Source: Solimonas sp040066175 (lineage in GTDB: Bacteria; Pseudomonadota; Gammaproteobacteria; Nevskiales; Nevskiaceae). Taken from it: a stretch of 64,000 nt of DNA. Positions 10,664 to 18,971 of the stretch are shown piece by piece (position 1 is the stretch's first letter; each line of letters opens with the position of its first letter). The notes beneath the pieces are model-generated. The model saw only the letters and a program-made list of their open reading frames with translations, was not told the origin of the DNA and ran no database searches. A program made the translations under genes and the position numbers. The DNA is taken from NCBI RefSeq assembly GCF_040066175.1, contig NZ_JBEAAM010000006.1:34915-98914 (forward strand). The letters run 5' to 3'.

Positions 10664-10948
10664 TCCAGATGTCCTGTTGATTTGCGGACCGCACCCTCCG
10701 TGGGCGGACCCGCACCATGACGAACTGCGCGGCACGATTCCTGTGCCGCGCATGCCGCTGCGCGCGGCAAGATCAATCCCGCGCATAGTGTGCCCGCGGC
10801 AGCCACCGCGCACTGTCGGACGTTTCCGACACGCCCACCGGGTGGAATCCCCCGCCAGCGACCCGCCGCGCGCACCGCCCGGGTGTGCGGCAGCGGCGCA
10901 GGCTGCTAGATTCGCGCGGAGGACAGCTACGGATCAGCCGAGGCGGAT

Positions 10949-11758
10949 ATGACCCAGCGGACAGCACTGGTCGTCGATGACTCCCGCTCTGCGCGCTTCG
11001 CGCTGCGCAAGCATCTGGAGAGCCACGCGTTCAAGGTCGAAACCGCGGAAAGCGCATCGGCCGCCTACCAGTGGCTGACGACGCAGACGCCGGACATGAT
11101 CTTTCTCGATCATGTGATGCCGGGCGAGGACGGCTTCGCGGCGCTGCGCCATCTCAAGGCCGATCCGCACACGGCCGCGATCCCGGTGATCATCTGCTCG
11201 TCCAATGAAGGCAGCGCCTTCGTCGCCGAGGCGCGCGGCCAGGGCGCCGCCGACGTGCTGCAGAAGCCGCCGACGCCCGAACAGCTGCAGCGCGTGCTCG
11301 ACCAGATCGAATCGGCGATCGCAATCGCGCATCCGCCCGAACCGGCGACCGCGCCGGTCGCGCCTGCCGCCACCCCGGCAACGGCGCCAGGGAAAGCGGA
11401 AGTGGAGCTGCGTGCGACGCCGGCCGCCACCGAGAGTCTGCGCGTACAGCTCGACCGCCTGGCCGAAGACAGCGTCCAGGCCGCCGAAGCACTCGACGCC
11501 CGCATCACCGCGATGGAATCGCGCATGGCCGCGATCGAACGGCGGCTCAGCACCGAGCTGGCCAAGCTGCGCAAACAGCAGGACGGTCTGCTGCAACAGC
11601 AGTCCGAACAGCTCGACGCCCTGCGCCGGCAGTTCGAACACGAACTGCGCACGGCGCACGAGCAGTTCGCCGCGGAGCTGGCGCGGGCGATCCGCGAGAC
11701 GCGCGCGCAGGCGGTCGAGGAAGTCCGCGAAGCGCTGATCCGCGCGCTCAGGTCCTGA
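10949..11758 (+). CDS. Response-regulator receiver domain fused to a Pro/Ala linker and long coiled coil
   Basis: 269 residues. Residues 1-120 form a CheY-like receiver: acidic pair DD at 10-11, phospho-acceptor Asp in IFLDHVMPGEDG near residue 53, Ser in ICSSN and Lys in VLQKPPTP. Residues 125-150 are a Pro/Ala/Thr linker. Residues about 160-265 are a charged Leu/Gln/Glu/Arg heptad region (LRVQLDRLAEDSVQAAEAL to AVEEVREALIRALRS) predicted to be a coiled coil. There is no DNA-binding, enzymatic or membrane output, so the phosphorylated receiver probably works through protein-protein contact or oligomerisation. No kinase is adjacent. The last 11 bases overlap the convergent DUF423 gene. Confidence 0.8.
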   Translation: MTQRTALVVDDSRSARFALRKHLESHAFKVETAESASAAYQWLTTQTPDMIFLDHVMPGEDGFAALRHLKADPHTAAIPVIICSSNEGSAFVAEARGQGAADVLQKPPTPEQLQRVLDQIESAIAIAHPPEPATAPVAPAATPATAPGKAEVELRATPAATESLRVQLDRLAEDSVQAAEALDARITAMESRMAAIERRLSTELAKLRKQQDGLLQQQSEQLDALRRQFEHELRTAHEQFAAELARAIRETRAQAVEEVREALIRALRS

Positions 11759-12119
11759 GCGCGGCCAGCAGCAGCAGCGCCCAGCCGGCGAGGAACAGCA
11801 CGCCGCCCAGCGGCGTGATCGCCCCGAGCACGCGCACGCCGCTCAGGCTCAGCGCATAGAGACTGCCGGAGAACAGCAGCACGCCGCCGGCGAAGCAGGC
11901 GCCGGCCGGCTGCAGGAGGCCCGCGCTGCCGTGCTGGCGCAGCAGCAGGCCGACGGCGAGCAGCGCCAGCGCGTGCACCAGCTGGTATTCGACGGCGGTC
12001 TTCCACACCGCCAGCAGGTCCGCGGGCAGACGCGCGCGCAGCGCGTGCGCGCCGAACGCCCCCAGGGCCACGCCGATCAGGCCGTAGGCCGCGCCGATGA
12101 CCAGGAAGACCTTGCCCAC
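11748..12119 (-). CDS. DUF423 family small inner-membrane protein (YgdD-like)
   Basis: 123 residues from GTG 12117-12119. It has four hydrophobic segments (about 4-24, 44-63, 72-91, 98-120) and the family signature GAFGAHALRARLPADLLAVWKT followed by YQLVHALALL. Function of the family is unknown. It starts one base after the stop of the upstream saccharopine-dehydrogenase-like gene, so the two form an operon. Confidence 0.85.
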   Translation of the reverse strand: MGKVFLVIGAAYGLIGVALGAFGAHALRARLPADLLAVWKTAVEYQLVHALALLAVGLLLRQHGSAGLLQPAGACFAGGVLLFSGSLYALSLSGVRVLGAITPLGGVLFLAGWALLLLAALRT

Positions 12120-12120
12120 G

Positions 12121-13299
12121 TCAGTGCGCGCCGACGGCGCGGAACGCGATGCCCGCGCGCTGCAGGCGCTCGATCAGCGCATTGCCCATCGCGTAGGCCG
12201 GCGTGATCACACCGGCGGTCTTCGGCAGCTTGTCGAAGGCCAGGCACAGCGCCGATTCAGCCAGCATCTTCGACGTCTCGCCGTAGCCCGGATCGCCGCC
12301 GCTGACTTCACAACGGACGCGCTTGCCGCCACCTTCGCCGAGGAAGGTCACGCGGAACCAGCCCTTCGCGCGCGTCGTCGCGCTGGGTCCGTCCCCCGGC
12401 TGGCGCAGCGCCAGCAGGCGCTCGCGCGTCGGCTTGAACTGGCTGCCGACGAGCAGCGCACCGGCGCCGGCCACGAGCTGCAGCGCGGTCGTCAGCTTCT
12501 TGACCTGCAGGAAATGGCCGTAGCGGAAATCCGGTCCGTAACGGTCCATCGCCGCGGCGCTGCGCCGCACGATCTGCGGGTCGATGGTCGGCATCGGCAG
12601 CGTCCAGGTGCCCAGCTCCGGAAGGTGGCGGATGCCGTGGTGGATCGCGCCGATGTTGCGGTCGAGCGGCCGGCCTTCCTCGCGGCGGCGCGCCTGCGCG
12701 ACGCGCAGATACTCCGGCAGACGCGAGAACGCGGTGACCGCCGAGTGCAGCGTGCCGCCGGACAGTTCGCCGCCGGCGCGCACGAAACCCTCGACGCGAA
12801 TCGGCACGCCTTCCGGGAGCTGCTGCACGGTGAACCAGCAGCCGAGATCGTGCGGGATGCTGTCGAAGCCGCAGCAATGGACGATGCGCGCGCCCGACTC
12901 GCGCGCGCGGTCGTGATACTTGAGCCACATGCGATCGACGAATTCGGGCTCGCCGGTCAGATCGACGTAGTCCGTTCCCGCCTCGGCGCAGGCGCGCACC
13001 AGCGGCTCGCCGTAGCGCGCATAGGGACCGACGGTGGAGATGACCACGCGCGCCGCCGTTGCGAGCCTGCGCAGCGAACCGGCATCGCCGCTGTCGGCCT
13101 GCAGCAGCGGCAGCGCGCGGCAGGCCGGAACCTGGTCGGTCAGGCGCGCGCGCACCAGCCGGAGCTTCTCCAAACTACGGCCGGCCAGCGCCCAGCGCAG
13201 GCGCTCGCCGCCGTGCCGGGCGAGATACTCGGCGGTCAACTGGCCGGTGAAACCGGTCGCACCAAACAGGACGATGTCGAACTCGCGGGCTTTGGCCAT
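12121..13299 (-). CDS. Saccharopine dehydrogenase-like / trans-acting enoyl reductase family oxidoreductase
   Basis: 392 residues from ATG 13297-13299; an ATG two codons upstream at 13305 is equally possible. The N terminus EFDIVLFGATGFTGQLTAEYL is a Rossmann nucleotide-binding motif (GATGFTG) of the saccharopine-dehydrogenase NADP-binding family. VVISTVGPYARYGEPLVRAC and TDYVDLTGEPEFVDRM are family hallmarks, and HCCGFDSIPHDLG is the typical central motif of membrane-associated trans-acting enoyl reductase-like proteins. Homologues act in lipid or glycolipid metabolism; substrate here is unknown. Co-transcribed with the DUF423 gene. Confidence 0.85.
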   Translation of the reverse strand: MAKAREFDIVLFGATGFTGQLTAEYLARHGGERLRWALAGRSLEKLRLVRARLTDQVPACRALPLLQADSGDAGSLRRLATAARVVISTVGPYARYGEPLVRACAEAGTDYVDLTGEPEFVDRMWLKYHDRARESGARIVHCCGFDSIPHDLGCWFTVQQLPEGVPIRVEGFVRAGGELSGGTLHSAVTAFSRLPEYLRVAQARRREEGRPLDRNIGAIHHGIRHLPELGTWTLPMPTIDPQIVRRSAAAMDRYGPDFRYGHFLQVKKLTTALQLVAGAGALLVGSQFKPTRERLLALRQPGDGPSATTRAKGWFRVTFLGEGGGKRVRCEVSGGDPGYGETSKMLAESALCLAFDKLPKTAGVITPAYAMGNALIERLQRAGIAFRAVGAH

Positions 13300-13347
13300 G
13301 GGCATCCGGGCGCTGGCTGCGGGGAGCCGATCATACCCGTGTCCCTC

Positions 13348-13788
13348 TCAACCCTGGGTGGCCGCGAAAGACCTGCGCAGCGCTTCGACGCGCTTGCGGT
13401 TGACGTCGAAGTCGTAGTAGCCGAGCCGGCTCGACGAGCGCACGTGCACGACCGGCTCGGTGGCCGCGAAGCGCAGCTCCAGATCGTCCACGTAACGCAT
13501 GATCGGACTCGTGAACGTGGCGTGCACATAGTCGCCGCTGGCGGTTTCGATACGTGCGCCCGGCATCCCGGCGAGGACGCGCAGCAGTGCCGCCTGTGCC
13601 GCCTCGCGGCTGCCTGCATAGCGCAGAGGTTCGATCGCATAGCGCGTGCCCGGCTGCTGCGAGCTGACGCAGTGCGCCTTCTCGCAGGGCGCGAAGACCT
13701 CGCCCTGTGGCCGCAGGTTGGATGCGCCCATCCCGCAGGCGGTGAGCAGGACACACGCCGTTCCGAGTACCAGCGGTTTCACGGTCAT
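13348..13788 (-). CDS. DUF1499-like lipoprotein
   Basis: 146 residues with a clear lipobox (LLTAC, lipidated Cys18) and a GGAGAG ribosome site. The mature part carries HCVSSQ, GDYVHATFTSPIMRYVDDLE and VHVRSSSRLGYYDFDVNRKRVE, the DUF1499 pattern (C-V-S-S-q near the start, S-R-x-G-x-x-D-x-x-x-N-R-x-R near the end). Function unknown. It is divergent from the thioredoxin-led cluster with 130 bases between starts. Confidence 0.8.
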   Translation of the reverse strand: MTVKPLVLGTACVLLTACGMGASNLRPQGEVFAPCEKAHCVSSQQPGTRYAIEPLRYAGSREAAQAALLRVLAGMPGARIETASGDYVHATFTSPIMRYVDDLELRFAATEPVVHVRSSSRLGYYDFDVNRKRVEALRRSFAATQG

Positions 13789-13918
13789 GAAACACTCTCC
13801 GAATCCGACGGCCGGCGCCGCGACGGGCCCGAGCGGCCGCGACGCGACGCCCGCATTGACCTTTCGTTAACGATCGCACAGGCAAGGTATGCAGCATAGC
13901 CAAACTCCCGGAGTCTTC

Positions 13919-14401
13919 ATGCGCAGAGGTTTCCTGGCCGCCTTCGTCGGCCTGCTGCTGATGCCGGCGCTGGCGCTGGCCGCGCCGCCCGGCGGCAAGG
14001 ACACGCCGCAGGCGCTCAAGCAGTTCGCGGGCAAGGTCGTTTACGTGGATTTCTGGGCGTCGTGGTGCGCACCGTGCGCCGAGTCCTTCCCCTGGCTCAA
14101 CACGCTGCAGGACAAGTACGGCAGCCGTCTGGTGGTCGTCGGCGTCAATGTCGATGAGAACCAGAAGGACGCGGACCGCTTCCTGCAGCGCCACCCGGCG
14201 CGCTTCGCGATCCTGCGCGATCCCAAGGGGGAACTCGCCGCGCACTACGACATCCCCGGCATGCCCACCTCGCTGATCCTCGACGAAAACGGTGCGCTCG
14301 TGCACCTGCACTCCGGCTTCCGCAACGGCGACATCGCCGAATACGAGGCCGCGATCACGCGCGCGCTGTCCGGCGCCGCCCGGGCCGGAGCCACGCCATG
14401 A
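13919..14401 (+). CDS. TlpA-like periplasmic thioredoxin
   Basis: 160 residues from ATG 13919 (CGGAG seven bases upstream); an in-frame ATG ten codons earlier lacks a ribosome site. Signal peptide residues 1-22 (FLAAFVGLLLMPALALAA). Thioredoxin fold with active site WCAPC (Cys50, Cys53), the preceding VYVDFWASWC strand and the cis-Pro segment GMPTSLILDENG. Expected role: thiol reductant or oxidant in the periplasm. Its stop overlaps the DUF4266 start (ATGA), making it the first gene of a translationally coupled cluster with DUF4266, DUF3570, ApbE and DsbD; DsbD could be its electron source. Confidence 0.9.
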   Translation: MRRGFLAAFVGLLLMPALALAAPPGGKDTPQALKQFAGKVVYVDFWASWCAPCAESFPWLNTLQDKYGSRLVVVGVNVDENQKDADRFLQRHPARFAILRDPKGELAAHYDIPGMPTSLILDENGALVHLHSGFRNGDIAEYEAAITRALSGAARAGATP

Positions 14402-14616
14402 AGCGGCAGACCCTCCTGATCACCGTCGTCGCGCTCGCGCTGTCGGCGTGCAGCAGCATCGGCGCCAAACCCTGGCAGCGCAGCGCACTGGCGCGTCCCG
14501 ACATGCAGGTGGATGCCGACCCGGTCCTGGCCGGACTCGACGACCACATCTATTTCAGCAAGGAAGCCTCGAGCGGCGGCCGCGGCTTCGGCGGCGGAGG
14601 CTGCGGATGCAACTGA
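14398..14616 (+). CDS. DUF4266 small lipoprotein
   Basis: 72 residues. Lipobox ALSAC with Cys18. The mature 55 residues contain KPWQRSALARPDMQ, DHIYFSKEAS and a glycine-rich tail ending GGGGCGCN, which are the DUF4266 hallmarks. Two terminal cysteines are in C-G-C arrangement. It overlaps the thioredoxin stop by four bases and its own stop lies inside the DUF3570 start region. Family function unknown; the constant link with thioredoxin and DUF3570 points to a redox or metal task at the outer membrane (inference). Confidence 0.88.
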   Translation: MKRQTLLITVVALALSACSSIGAKPWQRSALARPDMQVDADPVLAGLDDHIYFSKEASSGGRGFGGGGCGCN

Positions 14617-15920
14617 AGAACAGGCGGCAATCGCTGACCGCAGCGACGCTGACACTGCTCGGCACGGCGGCGGCGGGCGGCGCGCAGGCCGATGGACGCA
14701 GCTGGGACATCGACAGTGCGGTGCTGGTCTATTCGGAGAGCGGCGGCCGCGTGCAGGCCATCGAGCCGGTCGTCAAGGGCACCCTCGACCTGGGCGGCGA
14801 GCGCTACTTCTCCGCCAAGCTGGTGTTCGACTCGCTGACCGGCGCGTCGCCCAATGGCGCGACGCCGGCATCGACGCCGCAGACCTTCACCGGCGCATCC
14901 GGCGGCGGCCGTGCCAGCGTCACGCCCGCGTTCGAGACACCGCTGGACGACCGTTTCAAGGACACCCGTGTGCAGGGCGTTCTGGACTACAGCTTCCCGG
15001 TCAGCGCGAACGGCACGCTGGGCTTCGGCGGCACGGTGTCGAGCGAGTACGACTTCCTGTCCGCCGGCGCCAACCTGCGTTACGCGCACGACCTGTTCCA
15101 GAACAACACCACGCTCAGCGTCGGCCTCAGCGTCGAGGCCGACCAGATCGATCCGGTCGGCGGCGCCCCCGAGCCACTGACGCGCGTCGCCACCGGCGGC
15201 GGCGGTGGCGGTGACGACGAGGGCGAGGGCGAAGGCGAGAACGAGGGCGGCGGGGGTCGCACCCAGAGCAAGACCGTCACCGATCTGGTGCTCGGCCTGA
15301 CCCAGGTGCTGGGCCCGCGCAGCCTGCTGCAGCTCAACTATTCGCTGTCGGCATCGAGCGGCTACCAGAACGACCCGTACAAGCTGCTCTCCGTGGTCGG
15401 CAGCGACGGCGAGCCGGACTACTACGTCTGGGAGTCGCGGCCCGACAGCCGCCTGAAGCATGCCCTGTTCGCGCGCTACAAGCTGTTCTCGTTCAATCGC
15501 GACGTGGTCGATGCGTCCTACCGTTACATGACCGACGACTGGGGCATCGCGTCGAGCACCATCGACCTGACCTATCGCTGGAACTTCGCCGCGCACCACT
15601 ACCTCGAACCGCACCTGCGCTGGTACACCCAGACCGCCGCCGACTTCTACCGCGTCGCGCTCTACGACGGCGAGGACCAGACCGTCGCGCACGCCAGCGC
15701 CGATCCGCGTCTGGGCGCCTTCGACGCATGGACCGCCGGCGTCAAGCTCGGCGGCACACTGAACAGCGGCAGCGACTGGAGCGCACGCCTGGAGTGGTAC
15801 CAGCAGCAGTCGAAGCTGACCGGCGTGCCGGCGCAGGCCGCGGACGGCCTGTCGAAGTTCGACCTGCAGCCCGATCTGAGCGCGGTGATGTTCACGGTGG
15901 GGTACCGCTTCAAGTGGTGA
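14607..15920 (+). CDS. DUF3570 outer-membrane beta-barrel protein
   Basis: 437 residues from ATG 14607, which lies ten bases before the end of the DUF4266 gene. Signal peptide about 1-28 (TLLGTAAAGGAQA). RSWDIDSAVLVYSESGGRV and VKGTLDLGGERYFSAKLVFDSLTGASPNGA are DUF3570 hallmarks. The rest alternates strand-like aromatic/polar segments and ends MFTVGYRFKW, a C-terminal aromatic as in outer-membrane barrels. A low-complexity acidic insert (GGGGGGDDEGEGEGENEGGG, about residues 200-220) interrupts it; it could be a surface loop or metal-binding acidic loop. Function unknown. Confidence 0.87.
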   Translation: MQLKNRRQSLTAATLTLLGTAAAGGAQADGRSWDIDSAVLVYSESGGRVQAIEPVVKGTLDLGGERYFSAKLVFDSLTGASPNGATPASTPQTFTGASGGGRASVTPAFETPLDDRFKDTRVQGVLDYSFPVSANGTLGFGGTVSSEYDFLSAGANLRYAHDLFQNNTTLSVGLSVEADQIDPVGGAPEPLTRVATGGGGGGDDEGEGEGENEGGGGRTQSKTVTDLVLGLTQVLGPRSLLQLNYSLSASSGYQNDPYKLLSVVGSDGEPDYYVWESRPDSRLKHALFARYKLFSFNRDVVDASYRYMTDDWGIASSTIDLTYRWNFAAHHYLEPHLRWYTQTAADFYRVALYDGEDQTVAHASADPRLGAFDAWTAGVKLGGTLNSGSDWSARLEWYQQQSKLTGVPAQAADGLSKFDLQPDLSAVMFTVGYRFKW

Positions 15921-15930
15921 CCCGTCGGAC

Positions 15931-16821
15931 GTGAAGGGCCGCGATGTCGGCGTTGCCCACCTGCACGGACGCTGCCACGCCGGACGTTTCCGCGCGATGG
16001 CTTCGCCCTGTGAGGTGCTGATCGATGGCGCCAGCTCGGCACAGACCGCCGAGTTGGCGCATCTGGCCGCGGCCGAGGTCTGGCGCATCGAGGCGCACTG
16101 GAGCCGTTATCGCAAGAACAACATCGTCCACCGCATCAACACCGCCGGCGGCAAGCCGGTCAAGGTGGACGAGGAAACGGCGCGCTTCCTCGACTACGCG
16201 CAGCATCTGTACCAGTTCAGCGACGGCCTGTTCGACGTCACCAGCGGCGTGCTGCGCCGCATCTGGACATTCGACGGCTCCGACCGCGTGCCCGACGCAC
16301 GCCAGATCGATGCCATCCTGCCGCTGGTCGGCTGGCAGAAGGTGGACTGGCAGTCGCCATGGCTGCGCATGCCGGCCGGCATGGAGATCGACTTCGGCGG
16401 CATCGGCAAGGAGTACGCGGTGGACCGCGCGCTCGGGCTGCTCAGGGCGCAGACACCGCTGCCGGTGCTGGTCAACTGCGGCGGCGACCTGGCCGCGAGC
16501 GGCCCGCATCTGGACGGCTCCGACTGGCAGGTCGGCGTCGAGATCCCGGGCCGTGCGGATACCCCGCTGATGACGCTACGCGCCGGCGGTCTGGCGTCGA
16601 GCGGCGACGCGCATCGCTACCTGCTCAAGGACGGCGTACGCTATCCACACGTGCTCGATCCACGCAGCGGACGCGCCGTCACCGGCGGGCCGCACACGGT
16701 GACGGTGCGCGCATCGAGCTGCACCGAAGCCGGCGTGCTGTCCACGCTGGCCCTGCTGCACGGCCCACAGGCCGAGGACTATCTGCGATCCTGTGGCGCC
16801 GACGCCGCCGTCTGGTGGTGA
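15931..16821 (+). CDS. apbE: FAD:protein FMN transferase (ApbE family)
   Basis: 296 residues from GTG 15931, ten bases after DUF3570. No lipobox or clear signal peptide, unlike lipoprotein ApbE forms. Motifs: EAHWSRYRKNNIVHRINTAG, FSDGLFDVTSGVLRRIW (flavin-site G-x-F-D-x-T), IDFGGIGKEYAVDRA (the G-G-I-A/G-K-G/E motif), LVNCGGDL, ASSGDAHRY, HVLDPRSG and TVRASSCTEAGVLST (metal-binding T/S-x-x-E/D-A near the end). ApbE enzymes attach FMN covalently to Ser/Thr of exported proteins, using FAD and magnesium. No FMN-binding-domain target (RnfG/NqrC type) is in the cluster, so the acceptor is unknown. Coupled with DUF3570. Confidence 0.88.
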   Translation: MKGRDVGVAHLHGRCHAGRFRAMASPCEVLIDGASSAQTAELAHLAAAEVWRIEAHWSRYRKNNIVHRINTAGGKPVKVDEETARFLDYAQHLYQFSDGLFDVTSGVLRRIWTFDGSDRVPDARQIDAILPLVGWQKVDWQSPWLRMPAGMEIDFGGIGKEYAVDRALGLLRAQTPLPVLVNCGGDLAASGPHLDGSDWQVGVEIPGRADTPLMTLRAGGLASSGDAHRYLLKDGVRYPHVLDPRSGRAVTGGPHTVTVRASSCTEAGVLSTLALLHGPQAEDYLRSCGADAAVWW

Positions 16822-16871
16822 ACCCCACGGACGGCACGCGGTCTATCGCCCCATCCCATTCGCGATCCTGC

Positions 16872-18953
16872 ATGAAACGCATCCTGTTGCTGGCCCTGGC
16901 CGCGCTGACCAACGCTCTGGCGGCATCCCTCGCCCACGCCGAGCCGGTGCGCACGCCGGAGGTCGAGGCCGAGCTGATCGCCGAACACACGAGTCTCAGG
17001 ACCGGCGACAACTGGGTCGCGCTGCGCCTGCGCCCGGAACCCGGCTGGCACGTCTATTGGCGCAACCCCGGCGACTCCGGCATCCCGACCAGGCTCGACT
17101 GGCGCCTGCCGCCCGGCGTCAGCGCCGGCGAGATCCAGTGGCCCTACCCGCACACCGAGACGCTCGGCGAGCTGACCAATTACGGCTACGCCGAGGAAAC
17201 CCTGCATCTGGTGCAGATCGGCGTCGGCACTGATGCCGGCTCCGGCCCGCTGACGCTCGCGGCCACCGCGAGCTGGCTCGCGTGCAAGGACATCTGCATC
17301 CCCGGCAAGGCCGAGCTGAGCCTGCGCCTGCCGGTCAGCGCGAACCCGGCGCCGGACCCCGACTGGGCGCCCAGCTTCGCCACCGCGCGCCGCGCCCTGC
17401 CGGTACCGGCGCGCGACTGGCCGGCGCAGTTCGCGGTCACCGGCGACAGCATCTCGCTGCGTATCGAAAATCCGCTCCTGGACGGCGCGACGCGCGTCGC
17501 GTTCTTTCCGTATCTCAACGATCTGGTCAACCACGCCGCGCCGCAGCGGCTCGCCGCCGAAGGTCCGCGCCTGCGCCTGAGCCAGACGCAGAGCCCGTAC
17601 TTCGTCGATGCGCCGGCGTCGGTCGAGGGCGTCGTCGTGATCGAGCACGACGGCCGGACGCAGGCCTTCGAGATCGAGGCACGGCCGGGCGACGTGGAGG
17701 CCGTCGGCGGCGACGCCGGCGTCCGTGCCGCGCCGCTGCTGCACGACACCGGCGCGGCGTCCGCCGGCACACCCGGCCTGCTGCTGGTGCTGGCCTTCGC
17801 GATCCTCGGCGGCCTGATCCTCAACCTGATGCCCTGCGTGTTCCCGGTGCTGTCGCTCAAGGCGATGGCGCTGGTCAAGCACAACGGCGGCGACGGCGGC
17901 GAGCGCCGCCGCCAGGTCTATGCCTACAGCGTCGGCGTGATCGCGTCCTGCGTGGCCATCGCCATCGCGCTGCTCGGGCTGCGCAGCGCCGGCGCAGCGG
18001 TCGGCTGGGGCTTCCAGCTGCAGTCGCCGGCCTTCGTCGGCCTGATGGCCTACGTGATCTTCGCACTGGGCCTGTCGATGTCCGGCGTGGCGCAGTTCGG
18101 CCTCGGCCTGATGAATCTCGGCGGCGGGCTGGCACAGAAGCCCGGCCTGTCCGGCTCGTTCTTCACCGGCGTGCTCGCGGTGGTGGTGGCCAGTCCCTGC
18201 ACCGCGCCGTTCATGGGCACGGCGATGGGCTATGCGATGACGCAGCCCGCCGCCATCTCGCTGCTGGTGTTCGCGACGCTGGGCCTGGGCCTGGCGCTGC
18301 CCTTCCTGCTGATCGGCTGGTTCCCGGCGCTGGCGCGGCTGCTGCCCAGGCCCGGCGCGTGGATGGAGACCTTCAAGCAGGCGATGGCCTTCCCGCTGTA
18401 CCTGACCGTGGTCTGGCTGCTGTGGGTGCTGGCACGGCAGACCGATCCGCAGACCACCGGCCGCGTGATGATGGGCCTGGTGCTGATCGCGTTCGCGCTG
18501 TGGCTGTGGCATCGCAGCGGCCCGTTCGCCGCGGTGCTCAAGCTGTCCGCGCTCGCCGGCGCGGTCGCGCTGGTGTACGTCGCGCCGGTCGCCAGCATCG
18601 GCCAGAGCGCCGCCCGCTACGAGGAAGCGGAACCGTGGTCGGCCGAGCGCGTCGCCGAACTGCGCGCTGACGGCCGCACGGTGTTCGTCGATTTCACCGC
18701 CGACTGGTGCCTGAGCTGCAAGGTCAACGAACGCGTCGCCCTGCACTCCGAGCGTGTGCAGCGCGCCTTCGCCGACCGGCGCGTCGCCTATCTCGTCGGC
18801 GACTGGACCCGCTCCGATCCGGCGATCACGGCCGAACTCGCCCGCTTCGGCCGCAACGGCGTGCCGCTGTACCTGGTCTATCTCCGCGGCGGCGAACCCC
18901 GGGTGCTGCCGCAGCTGCTGACGCCCGAGATCGTCCTCGAAGCGATCGAATGA
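16872..18953 (+). CDS. dsbD: Thiol:disulfide interchange protein DsbD
   Basis: 693 residues from ATG 16872, 50 bases after apbE. Signal peptide 1-24. N-terminal periplasmic DsbD-alpha-like domain with WLACKDICIPGKAEL. Central membrane domain of about eight helices from residue 300 with the two membrane cysteines in NLMPCVFPVLSLKAM and SPCTAPFMGTAMGY. C-terminal thioredoxin domain with DWCLSCK (Cys613, Cys616) and NGVPLYLVYLRGG. It carries electrons from cytoplasmic thioredoxin to periplasmic partners. The N-terminal domain resembles the broader DsbD/ScsB group. As last gene of the cluster it may feed the TlpA-like thioredoxin and the DUF4266/DUF3570 pair; it converges with the cysteine-rich protein gene. 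Confidence 0.92.
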   Translation: MKRILLLALAALTNALAASLAHAEPVRTPEVEAELIAEHTSLRTGDNWVALRLRPEPGWHVYWRNPGDSGIPTRLDWRLPPGVSAGEIQWPYPHTETLGELTNYGYAEETLHLVQIGVGTDAGSGPLTLAATASWLACKDICIPGKAELSLRLPVSANPAPDPDWAPSFATARRALPVPARDWPAQFAVTGDSISLRIENPLLDGATRVAFFPYLNDLVNHAAPQRLAAEGPRLRLSQTQSPYFVDAPASVEGVVVIEHDGRTQAFEIEARPGDVEAVGGDAGVRAAPLLHDTGAASAGTPGLLLVLAFAILGGLILNLMPCVFPVLSLKAMALVKHNGGDGGERRRQVYAYSVGVIASCVAIAIALLGLRSAGAAVGWGFQLQSPAFVGLMAYVIFALGLSMSGVAQFGLGLMNLGGGLAQKPGLSGSFFTGVLAVVVASPCTAPFMGTAMGYAMTQPAAISLLVFATLGLGLALPFLLIGWFPALARLLPRPGAWMETFKQAMAFPLYLTVVWLLWVLARQTDPQTTGRVMMGLVLIAFALWLWHRSGPFAAVLKLSALAGAVALVYVAPVASIGQSAARYEEAEPWSAERVAELRADGRTVFVDFTADWCLSCKVNERVALHSERVQRAFADRRVAYLVGDWTRSDPAITAELARFGRNGVPLYLVYLRGGEPRVLPQLLTPEIVLEAIE

Positions 18954-18971
18954 GCGCTGCGCAAGGGCGCG

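Noticed and set aside
17478..17490. DGAT in DsbD as an ApbE flavinylation site
   Set aside because: The preceding residues do not fit the D-x-x-S/T-G-A-T consensus, the Thr sits in a DsbD fold segment, and DsbD is not a known ApbE target.
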